In this document: one piece after another, positions 57,208-64,000 of the stretch
Layout: each line of letters starts with the position of its first letter
How positions within the stretch are numbered: position 1 is the first letter of the stretch
Source of the DNA: Maritimibacter alkaliphilus
GTDB lineage: Bacteria; Pseudomonadota; Alphaproteobacteria; Rhodobacterales; Rhodobacteraceae
Direction: 5' to 3'
DNA length: 64,000 nucleotides
NCBI RefSeq assembly: GCF_019801605.1
Contig: NZ_JAHVIT010000002.1
Span: 1,612,001 to 1,676,000, forward strand
Program-made: the position numbers and the translations under genes
Notes under the pieces: generated by a model
What the model was told of the DNA's origin: nothing
The model's input: only the letters and a program-made list of their open reading frames with translations
Database searches by the model: none

Positions 57208-57693
57208 ATGCGCTGTCCGTTTTGCGGCAATATTGATACCCAGGTGAAGGATTCCCGCCCGGCGGAAGATCACGCGGCCATCCGGCGCCGGCGGTTCTGC
57301 CCGGCCTGCGGCGGGCGGTTCACCACTTACGAACGCGTGCAACTGCGCGATCTCGTCGTGATCAAGTCCAATGGACGGCGCGAGGATTTCGACCGCGACA
57401 AGCTGGAGCGTTCGATCCGGATCTCGATGCAGAAACGCCCGGTGGAGCCGGAGCGGATCGACCAGATGATCAGCGGCATCGTGCGCCGTCTGGAAAGCAT
57501 GGGCGAGACGGATATCCCCTCCAAGGTGATCGGCGAGATCGTGATGGAGGCCCTGGCCCGGATCGACACCGTGGCCTACGTGCGCTTCGCGAGTGTTTAC
57601 AAGAACTTCCAGGCCGCCGACGACTTCGACCGCTTCGTGAGCGAACTGCGTCCCCCGGTCCTGCCCGAAGACAAACCCGGCGACGAGACGTGA
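57208..57693 (+). CDS. nrdR: Transcriptional repressor NrdR
   Basis: A 161-residue zinc-ribbon/ATP-cone repressor of ribonucleotide reductase genes. The ribbon is CPFCG at residues 3-7 and CPACG about 31-35, with RFTTYERVQ after it; the ATP cone runs from about 48 to 140 ([20 protein letters not shown]). It senses dATP and ATP. The stop is 7 bases from the ribD start, so nrdR-ribD is one unit, the usual order in bacteria. Confidence 0.96.
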   Translation: MRCPFCGNIDTQVKDSRPAEDHAAIRRRRFCPACGGRFTTYERVQLRDLVVIKSNGRREDFDRDKLERSIRISMQKRPVEPERIDQMISGIVRRLESMGETDIPSKVIGEIVMEALARIDTVAYVRFASVYKNFQAADDFDRFVSELRPPVLPEDKPGDET

Positions 57694-57700
57694 GCCGGGC

Positions 57701-58804
57701 GTGAGCGAGACTGACGACCGCCGCTTCCTCGCGATGGCCCTCTCGCTGGGCCGTCGCGGACGCGGGCAGACATGGCCGAACCCGGCGGTCGGATGCGTTC
57801 TGGTCAAGGACGGCCGCGTCGTGGGGCGCGGCTGGACGCAACCGGGCGGGCGCCCCCATGCGGAACCCATGGCGCTCGCACAGGCGGGCAGCGCTTCGCG
57901 CGGCGCCACGGCCTATGTTTCCCTCGAACCCTGTGCCCATCATGGCAAGACGCCGCCCTGCGCCGAGGCGCTGATCGCGGCGGGCGTGGCCCGTGTCGTG
58001 GCCCCGCTGCAGGACAGCGATGCCCGCGTCTCCGGTCAGGGCTTTGCCCTGTTGCGCAAGGCCGGGATCGAGGTCTCAACCGGGCTGCTCGCGCAGGAGG
58101 CGCTGCATGATCACGCGGGCTTCTTCCTGCGCACCGAACAGGGCCGCCCCCTTGTCACGCTGAAACTGGCGCTCTCCCTCGACGGGCGGATTGCCACGGC
58201 CAGCGGTGAAAGCCGGTGGATCACGGGGCCCGAGGCCCGTCGCCACGTCCACCTGCTGCGCCATCGCCATGACGCGGTCATGGTGGGGGCCGGCACGGCG
58301 CGCGCAGACGATCCCGCACTCACCGTACGCGGCATGGGGGTGACCCGCCAGCCGGTCCGCGTCGTGGTCTCGCGCCGCCTCGACCTGCCGCTGCTGGGAC
58401 AACTGGCACGCACCGCAACCGAAGTGCCGGTCTGGCTCTGCCACGGCGCCGATGCGGATGCGACGCTGGTGCGGACATGGCAGGGACTGGGGGCCCGGCT
58501 CTTTTCCTGCGCGCTGCGCGACCGTCAACTCGATCCCGCCGCGGTGCTGCAGGCGCTTGGCGGCGCCGGCCTCACGCGGGTCTTCTGCGAAGGGGGCGGG
58601 GCGCTCGCCGCCTCGCTGCTGCAGGCGGATCTTGTCGATGAACTCATCGTCTTCTCCGCCGGCGTAGCGCTTGGCGCCGAAGGCCGCCCCGGCCTCGGTG
58701 CGCTCGGCATCGACCGCCTCGCCGAGGCCCCGCGCTTCACCCTGCGCGAAACCCGCCCCCTTGGCGGTGACGTGATGCACCGCTGGCACCGCGCCACCTG
58801 TTAG
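57701..58804 (+). CDS. ribD: Bifunctional pyrimidine deaminase/reductase RibD
   Basis: A 367-residue riboflavin enzyme. The deaminase domain (about 1-145) has the zinc motif HAEPMAL near residue 51 and EPCAHHGKTPPC near 76. The reductase domain (about 150-360) has TLKLALSLDGRIATASGES near 150, HLLRHRHDAVMVGAGTARADDP near 184 and FCEGGGALAASLL near 297. GTG start directly after nrdR. In many alphaproteobacteria ribE follows at once; here the capsule genes intervene, with ribE at 63793. Confidence 0.94.
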   Translation: MSETDDRRFLAMALSLGRRGRGQTWPNPAVGCVLVKDGRVVGRGWTQPGGRPHAEPMALAQAGSASRGATAYVSLEPCAHHGKTPPCAEALIAAGVARVVAPLQDSDARVSGQGFALLRKAGIEVSTGLLAQEALHDHAGFFLRTEQGRPLVTLKLALSLDGRIATASGESRWITGPEARRHVHLLRHRHDAVMVGAGTARADDPALTVRGMGVTRQPVRVVVSRRLDLPLLGQLARTATEVPVWLCHGADADATLVRTWQGLGARLFSCALRDRQLDPAAVLQALGGAGLTRVFCEGGGALAASLLQADLVDELIVFSAGVALGAEGRPGLGALGIDRLAEAPRFTLRETRPLGGDVMHRWHRATC

Positions 58805-58933
58805 GGACCACCTGCCGAGATATTGCCGGTTCAAGGCCCCGGATCACCGCCACGGGCAGCCTCTGGAGGCTTCGCCAGCCCCCGCGATCCCTCGGCGAAC
58901 CCGCGCCGAAGGTCCGTCACCGAACCGTACCCC

Positions 58934-58990
58934 CCTCATCCACTGTTCCCAAGTATCCTCGGGGGACGGCCCGCAGGGCCGGGGGGCAGA
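58934..58990 (-). repeat. Diverged member of the dispersed intergenic repeat
   Basis: On the minus strand, CCCCCGAGGATACTTGGGAACAG followed by ATGAG resembles the CCCCGGAGTATTT...GGAAAGATGAAG context at 32937-32964, with an adjacent GGCCCTGCGGGCC dyad. Placed between ribD and kpsC. Similarity is partial, so membership is tentative. Confidence 0.45.
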
Positions 58991-59005
58991 CAGCCCCCTC
59001 TTCCC

Positions 59006-61042
59006 TCACCGCCAGAGCGACGCCCGGCTCGCCAGCAGCCCCTGCGCCTTCGCCAGCAGCCGCAGCCCCGGCCCGCGCCGCCCGATTGCGCCCTCCGCCA
59101 GTCGCTCCAGCGCCAGTTCCACCGCGCAGGGCAGCCCGCTGACCGGATCACGGTAGCGCGGGTAGTCGATCAGCGCCGCGTGGACGAGGCCTGCGAGTGT
59201 CACATGGGCCTGCCGCCGTTCCGGTAGCGGCCCGAGGTCGCGGGTCAGGCCCCATCCGGCATAGAAGGGCGCGCCGAGCACGGTCACCCTGCGCCCGCGC
59301 AGCAGCGCCTCGAAGCCGGTGAGGGAGGTGATGGTCCAGACCTCGTCCACCGCCTCCAGCAACTGCGCCATGTCGTGCTGCGCGACCTCGGCGTCGGCCA
59401 GCGCCATGACATCCTCGGGCGGCACCGCGCCGGGCCGCAGCCCGGCGGTGACGTCCGGATGCGGGCGGTAGAGGATCACCGCCTCCGGGTTGGCCGCGCG
59501 CGCGGCCTGCAGGAGCGCAAGGTTCGTGCGGACCTCGCCCGCGCCGAGGCGGATCGAGGCATCGTCCTCCACCTGTCCGGGCACGAGGATGCGGTACCCC
59601 TCGGGCAGCGCGGCGTCGCCGCCGGGCAGGTTGTACTTGGTCAGCCCGCGCGCCACGAGGGCGCGGGTCAAGGCCTCGGCCCGCAGCTGCTGGTCGGGGC
59701 GCAGGCGGGCGCGGGCGGCGATCATCCGTTCGAGGCGGCTCTCGCGCGTCGGATCGTAGTAGATGCCGAGGTCGTCGAGCGCGAGCGACAGCGGCGGCAC
59801 CAGTTCCGCGCCCAGCCCGCGGGAGCGCAGGAAGCCATCCTCCAGCCGCCAGGCGTCGCTGCCCTCGGAGGCTTTGCCGGCCCAGACCATGGTGCGGGCG
59901 GGGGGCGTGGCGTCCCGTTCGGAGAAGCGCACCCGGCGCTGCCCCCCGAAGAAGCCCTGCAGGAAGGGCCGCTTCCAGAGCCGCATCCCCCGGGCGACCC
60001 AGCCGTGGCGGTCCTCCCGCCAGGCCCGGACCTGCGCCTCGAACTGGCCGAGCGCCTCCTCGAACCGGGCCAGCCGGTCGCGGGCGGGGTCGTACCACGT
60101 GGGGTAGAGGATCATCGCCCCGGCAAAGAGCTGTGCCGCGGTCAGGCTGCGGCCCCGGCGCGGCGCGCGCAGGGGCAGGGGGTGGCGGTCCTCGGTCAGG
60201 CCCCAGCCGGCGTAGAAGGGCTGCCCGTAGACGCGCGGGCGGTGCCCGGCGAGGATCGCCTCGAAGCCAAGCTGCGAGGTCACGACATAGACCGCCACGG
60301 CCCCCTCCAACAGCGCCCAGGGGCTGACCGGATCGGAGAAGAGCGTGACGCGCTCGCTGGCATCCTGATCGGTGAAATAGCCGGGCCGGTGGCCCTGCGC
60401 GGTCTCCGGGTGGGTCTTGATCAGCACCGGCGCGCCGGGGTTTTCCTCCTGCGCGTAATAGAGCATCTCGCGGAAGGTGTTCGCATCCGCCCCGCCATGC
60501 GTGACGGAGGCATCGCCGCGGGTCTGGTCGATGACGAGGACATAGCCCGGCGCGGGCAGGGGCGCCTCGGGAACGACGGCGGAATACTTGGTGAGATGGG
60601 CCTCCCGCATCCGGGCGATGCCGCCACGGGCGCGGTTCAGGAGCGCGGTGTCATCCAGCGGATGGCTCGCCAGCAGCACTTCGAGGTCCGAAGGCTGTGC
60701 CGCATCGAAATAGGCGCCCCGCCGGTCGATCAGCAGGCTAAGCGGTGGTTCCCCGGCGCGTCCGGGGTGGAGCGAGCGCAGGAAGGCATCCTCGATTCTG
60801 AGCAGCGATGCGCCGCTTGCCTCGGCCACGGCTTCGCCCCGGTGGGCATAGGCGGCCCGGCCCCAGACCGCGATCAGGTCGTCCGGCCCCATCCGGCGGG
60901 CGGGGCGGCCCAGCGTCAGGTCATAGCCTGCCAGTGTCAGGATGCGCCGCAGGCGCCGCTGGCGCAGGAAACCGGCGGTGTAGAAATGCAGCCGCCGGCG
61001 GGAGGACCCGCCGGCGGCATCATCATGGAAACGCTCGTCCAT
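59006..61042 (-). CDS. kpsC: Capsule lipid-linker Kdo transferase KpsC
   Basis: A 678-residue protein with two tandem, related glycosyltransferase units, each ending in a shared motif: QPFYAGWGLTED near residue 280 and APFYAGWGLTRD near 600. Each unit also has an LSLxxDxxGxYYD-type segment (PLSLLIDRRGAYFD near 105; PLSLALDDLGIYYD near 420). KpsC adds alternating beta-Kdo residues to phosphatidylglycerol, building the linker for capsule export. The ATG at 61042 is 8 bases after the export-lipoprotein stop, preceded by GGCAGGAG, so the genes are one unit. Confidence 0.9.
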   Translation of the reverse strand: MDERFHDDAAGGSSRRRLHFYTAGFLRQRRLRRILTLAGYDLTLGRPARRMGPDDLIAVWGRAAYAHRGEAVAEASGASLLRIEDAFLRSLHPGRAGEPPLSLLIDRRGAYFDAAQPSDLEVLLASHPLDDTALLNRARGGIARMREAHLTKYSAVVPEAPLPAPGYVLVIDQTRGDASVTHGGADANTFREMLYYAQEENPGAPVLIKTHPETAQGHRPGYFTDQDASERVTLFSDPVSPWALLEGAVAVYVVTSQLGFEAILAGHRPRVYGQPFYAGWGLTEDRHPLPLRAPRRGRSLTAAQLFAGAMILYPTWYDPARDRLARFEEALGQFEAQVRAWREDRHGWVARGMRLWKRPFLQGFFGGQRRVRFSERDATPPARTMVWAGKASEGSDAWRLEDGFLRSRGLGAELVPPLSLALDDLGIYYDPTRESRLERMIAARARLRPDQQLRAEALTRALVARGLTKYNLPGGDAALPEGYRILVPGQVEDDASIRLGAGEVRTNLALLQAARAANPEAVILYRPHPDVTAGLRPGAVPPEDVMALADAEVAQHDMAQLLEAVDEVWTITSLTGFEALLRGRRVTVLGAPFYAGWGLTRDLGPLPERRQAHVTLAGLVHAALIDYPRYRDPVSGLPCAVELALERLAEGAIGRRGPGLRLLAKAQGLLASRASLWR

Positions 61043-61050
61043 CTCCTGCC

Positions 61051-62181
61051 TTAGTTGGCGATGGAGTCGATCGTGTTGAGGGTGGTCAGCGACCCGGTCA
61101 GCATCGAGATCGTCTTGTTCCACTGGGCGAAGGGCGCCTCGGTCACATAGAGCGTATCGCCGTCGCGGATCACGAAGTCGCGGGCCATGAACATCCCGTT
61201 GGGGCGCGTCAGGTCAAGGACATAGACCATGCGCTGTTCCCCCACGAGGTCGTTGCGGCCCAGCACCTGGTTCGCGATCTCCGCCGGTTCGTTGCGCAGC
61301 ACGAAGACGCCGGTGGGATCGGCCCAGGCGGCCATCAGCCCGCCAACCTGCGCGATTGCCTCGAGCCCCGAGAGGTTCTGGCTCTCGAAGGGCACGCGGG
61401 CCTGCTGGCCGGTGGCGCCAAGCGCGGTGAAGGAGCGGGTGTCTTCCTCGATCAGGATCCGGTCACCGCCGCGCAGGGCGATGTCGAAGCGGGGGCTCTT
61501 GTAGAGGTCCTGGAACCAGACGGTGGATTTCTGGCCGCCGCGCATCACGCTGATCTGGGCGATCTCGGGCTCGATGGTGATGCCGCCGGCGCGGGCAATC
61601 ATCGAGGAGAGCGTGCGGGTGGGGCGCTCGATCGGGTAGACACCCTGCGCGCCGATGGAGCCGACGAGGCTGACGGTGGAGCCGTCGCCTGCGAGCCGGC
61701 GCACCTGCACCTGCGGGTCCGGGGTCTGCTCTTCGAGCTTGGTGGTGATCAGCCGGCGGACCGCTTCGGGCGTGTTGCCCGAGGCTTTGACGCGCCCGGC
61801 ATAGGGCACGAAGATGAAGCCCTGACCGTCGACCTGCACCTCTTCGAGCGCGGTGGAGTTCAGGCCCTCGTCGGCCAGCAGGCCGTCATCGACGTTTTCC
61901 CAGATCGTCAGGCCCAGCGTATCGCCGGGCTGGATCGTGTCGGAGCCGACCTGACCGGCGTTCACGAAGCTGTCCGAGAAGCCGAGCGCGGGCACGACGG
62001 CGGTGGCACGGGTCACGCGATCGTTCACGGAGACGACGAAGGCATCGCCCTCACGCTGGACGGACCCGGAGAAAAGTTGCTTCTTTGTCGGACCGGTGCG
62101 GGGCAGGCCACAAGCGGCGACGAGGCCCACAATGGCCAAAAGGGCGACGGATCTCGCCCAGCGGTTTGCAAGGGGTTTCAC
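61051..62181 (-). CDS. Polysaccharide export outer-membrane lipoprotein (KpsD/Wza family)
   Basis: A 376-residue lipoprotein: the GTG start at 62181 has GAGGAG upstream, then a hydrophobic SVALLAIVGLVAAC with lipobox Cys24. The export domain (Poly_export, about 75-165) contains IQPGDTLGLTIWENVDDG and DGQGFIFVPYAGRVKASG. SLBB-type domains follow (VSLVGSIGAQGVYPIERP near 188). Such proteins form the outer-membrane channel for capsule. It lies between kpsS and kpsC, transcribed with them. No inner ABC transporter is in view, so that part must lie elsewhere. Confidence 0.88.
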   Translation of the reverse strand: MKPLANRWARSVALLAIVGLVAACGLPRTGPTKKQLFSGSVQREGDAFVVSVNDRVTRATAVVPALGFSDSFVNAGQVGSDTIQPGDTLGLTIWENVDDGLLADEGLNSTALEEVQVDGQGFIFVPYAGRVKASGNTPEAVRRLITTKLEEQTPDPQVQVRRLAGDGSTVSLVGSIGAQGVYPIERPTRTLSSMIARAGGITIEPEIAQISVMRGGQKSTVWFQDLYKSPRFDIALRGGDRILIEEDTRSFTALGATGQQARVPFESQNLSGLEAIAQVGGLMAAWADPTGVFVLRNEPAEIANQVLGRNDLVGEQRMVYVLDLTRPNGMFMARDFVIRDGDTLYVTEAPFAQWNKTISMLTGSLTTLNTIDSIAN

Positions 62182-62276
62182 TGCTCGGTCTCCTCGACCT
62201 ATTATTATTTGCCTCAAGTTTTGCTCGTAAACTAGCGGAATCCAGTCTTAAAAACCAGTCCCGTCTTTTGTGGGGA

Positions 62277-63581
62277 TCAGTTCACGAGCCGCAATTGTTG
62301 CCGAGGTGCCGCGGTGCCCGACTTCAGGGCATCATAGGGGTCTTCGGGGGCCAGCATCATGTCCACCACGAGGCGCAGCAGTTGGCGGCGTGCGCGGGCC
62401 GAGTAGAAGCCGCCGGGAATCTGGCTGGTTTCAAGCAGATAGCGCCGATAATCCTGATAGGCCTTGCGGTCCGGGCGGCCTGGCTGGGCAAAGAATTCGG
62501 GCAGCGGCTGGGTCGAGACGAACTCCGGCTTGGCATAGACCGCATCGCCGAAGACCTTGATCGGAATGCCCCTGAACAGGACCTGCTGCGCCGCGGTGGA
62601 GTTCACGGTGACCGCGGTGCGCGCATCCGCCAGCAGCTGCGCCAGCTTGCCGCCGCGAACGTAATGGACCCGGCCTTTGAGGCCGTATTGCGCCGTCAGG
62701 CGCCGGATATCGGCGCGCAGGTTCACCCGACCGTCCTCCAGCGGATGCGCCTTGAAGACGAGGTGATGATGCAGGGGGGCACCCTCGGCAAAGCCCTTGA
62801 TCACCACCTCGAGGAACTCGGTCATGGTGGAGAAGGGCGAATGCATCTGGAACGAGCTGTCGTGTTCCAGTTGCAGCAGGGCGAGGTGATAGGGGAAGCC
62901 GCCGGTGCGGATGCGCCACGTGGCGATCCAGCGTTCCAGCGCCGTGAAGGGCAGGGTCAGCAGGCGTCGGATGTAGAGCCGGAACTCCTGCGTCACCGTC
63001 AGGGCCCGGTGGGGACGGAAGCTGGCATAGCGCCCGTTCCGGAACATCACGAACCAGTGGTAGAGCGCGCCGTAGAAGATGTGATGCCGCATGTCGCCCC
63101 ATTTCGCGGGCGGCAGGGGCGTGTCCATGTCGGACATCTCCAGATCGCGGCGCATCTCCTCGATGCTCATGCGCATCAGCCGCGAGTGCCCGTTGGAGCC
63201 GCCGCGCTCATAGGTGACCCAGTAGGGCCGCATGTAGCCTTCCTCGAAGACATGGACCTGAAGGCCCATGGCGCGGGCGCGTTTCACCGCCTCGGCGTGG
63301 ATCGACCGCGTGTCGCCGTAAAGCACGATGTCGGTGACCTGCTTTTGCTGTGCCAGCTTTGCGAAGGTATCGGGCCAGTCCTCGGCGCTGCCCTGGTAGG
63401 GGATGTAGCTGGCCCGGTCGCGCCAGAAGGCCTGATCGCCCGCGTTGAACCCCACCCGCCAGACCTGCGTCCCGGCGCGCCGCAGCATGCGGGCCAGCCG
63501 GTTGAAGAAGGGCCCGTGTGGCCCCTGCAGGAAGAGGAAGACCCGGTTCGACGCCGGGACAGGGGGGGATTGCTGGGGCAT
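62277..63581 (-). CDS. kpsS: Capsule lipid-linker Kdo transferase KpsS
   Basis: A 434-residue member of the KpsS/Kps-family transferases that start the Kdo linker on lyso-phosphatidylglycerol. The N-terminal half has FLFLQGPHGPFFNRLARMLR near residue 15 and VFEEGYMRPYWVTYERGG near 110. The C-terminal half has the active-site-like segment LVFKAHPLEDGR near 280 and AVTVNSTAAQQVLFRGIPIKV near 330. First gene of the capsule unit, 95 bp before the export lipoprotein. Confidence 0.88.
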   Translation of the reverse strand: MPQQSPPVPASNRVFLFLQGPHGPFFNRLARMLRRAGTQVWRVGFNAGDQAFWRDRASYIPYQGSAEDWPDTFAKLAQQKQVTDIVLYGDTRSIHAEAVKRARAMGLQVHVFEEGYMRPYWVTYERGGSNGHSRLMRMSIEEMRRDLEMSDMDTPLPPAKWGDMRHHIFYGALYHWFVMFRNGRYASFRPHRALTVTQEFRLYIRRLLTLPFTALERWIATWRIRTGGFPYHLALLQLEHDSSFQMHSPFSTMTEFLEVVIKGFAEGAPLHHHLVFKAHPLEDGRVNLRADIRRLTAQYGLKGRVHYVRGGKLAQLLADARTAVTVNSTAAQQVLFRGIPIKVFGDAVYAKPEFVSTQPLPEFFAQPGRPDRKAYQDYRRYLLETSQIPGGFYSARARRQLLRLVVDMMLAPEDPYDALKSGTAAPRQQLRLVN

Positions 63582-63792
63582 GGATACAGGAAATCACTTG
63601 TTGTCTCAGCCTGTCACTAGCTTTCTTCTTCGGCAAAAATAAGGCGATCCGGGGCGTATTGTTGCCGCGTCCCGGCGCGGGACAGGGCGGCATGCGGTGG
63701 CTGCCCCGCGCGGCGGACCCGACCGGCGGATCGACGGGGGCCTTGTGGCGGAGCAAGTCCTTGGCTAGGCAGGAAAACGAAGGAGAAAGCCC
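63582..63792. other. kpsS-ribE divergent spacer
   Basis: 211 bp holding both promoters. CCCGACCGGCGG at 63718-63729 recalls one block of the FMN riboswitch, but the remaining conserved blocks are missing. AGGAG at 63781 is the ribE ribosome binding site. Confidence 0.5.
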
Positions 63793-64000
63793 ATGTTCAC
63801 CGGCCTCGTCACCGATATCGGCACCCTCGTGGAGCGCAGCGATGCCCCGGGGCTGCGGCTGAAGATCCGCACGGCCTATGACACGGCCACCCTGCCGCCC
63901 GGGGCCTCTCTGGCCTGCGACGGGGTCTGGCTGATCGTGGTGGAGACCGGCCCCGACTGGTTCGCGGTCGAGGCCTCGGAGGAGACGCAGGCGCGCACCA
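63793..64000 (+). CDS. ribE: Riboflavin synthase alpha subunit, 3' end outside window
   Basis: The first 69 codons of riboflavin synthase, which dismutates 6,7-dimethyl-8-ribityllumazine. The N-terminus MFTGLVTDIGTLVE is the family hallmark. LKIRTAYDTATLPPGASLACDG (about 22-43) carries the GxSxxxxG-like substrate loop region. The rest is beyond the window end. AGGAG is 7-8 bases before the ATG. Separated from ribD by the capsule genes on the other strand. Confidence 0.93.
   Translation, partial: MFTGLVTDIGTLVERSDAPGLRLKIRTAYDTATLPPGASLACDGVWLIVVETGPDWFAVEASEETQART

Noticed and set aside
63665..63790. Possible FMN riboswitch in front of ribE
   Set aside because: CCCGACCGGCGG matches one conserved block, but the GGATAT start, the GGTGAGATTCC block and the closing stem are missing, and only about 120 bases are available.

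Overview
The window is high-GC chromosomal DNA of an alphaproteobacterium, most likely a member of the Rhodobacteraceae (Roseobacter/Rhodobacter group). The call rests on gene content and order: lgt-midA-pgeF, minCDE, hsp20-DUF1150, trxB next to an Lrp regulator, Hint-domain and EcsC proteins, DUF2161, DUF465, an RpoD with an acidic insert, and chvE-gguA-gguB with a divergent GbpR-type regulator. Coordinates come from reading the sequence; family names come from recognising motifs, not from a database search.

Layout. 1-8965: a sugar operon on the minus strand, ChvE binding protein, GguA ATPase and GguB permease, then arabonate-type dehydratase, sugar 1-dehydrogenase, aldose 1-epimerase and the start of a 2-keto-3-deoxyarabonate dehydratase, with a divergent LysR regulator. 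Together they import an aldose (L-arabinose and/or D-galactose) and oxidise it without phosphorylation towards alpha-ketoglutarate. 8981-20637: housekeeping genes for purine salvage (apt, mtnP), a flavin reductase, GNAT and EcsC proteins, ilvD with a divergent LysR, a DUF2161 nuclease-like protein, argD-argF and purE-purK.

20967-32907: a probable 12-kb integrated mobilizable element. It has a MOBV relaxase at the left and a large serine recombinase at the right end. A 19-bp sequence occurs at the two edges in opposite orientation, as expected for the two arms of a serine-recombinase attachment site. Cargo includes a transglutaminase-like protein, a DUF982 protein, a cold-shock protein, an IclR regulator divergent from an ABM-VOC fusion plus an EthD protein, a PemK/MazF-like protein with an overlapping partner, several small proteins, and long non-coding stretches with strong hairpins.

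32908-64000: chromosome again. It carries an acyl-CoA ligase and nitronate monooxygenase-like enzyme, small heat-shock genes, trxB and lrp, a Hint protein, lgt-midA-pgeF, ubiK, minCDE, two identical tRNA-Glu genes, hom-recJ, a TetR regulator, dnaG and rpoD, yjbQ, nrdR-ribD, a capsule export block (kpsS, a KpsD/Wza-like lipoprotein, kpsC) on the opposite strand, and the start of ribE. The capsule block separates ribD from ribE.

The points most worth following are the mobile element (its edges, a 27-bp-stem hairpin, the toxin-like pair next to the recombinase, a hairpin over the relaxase ribosome binding site), a Hint protein without its catalytic Cys, a transglutaminase-like protein without the usual His, four GANTC sites in front of rpoD, and a tandem palindrome present at two loci.
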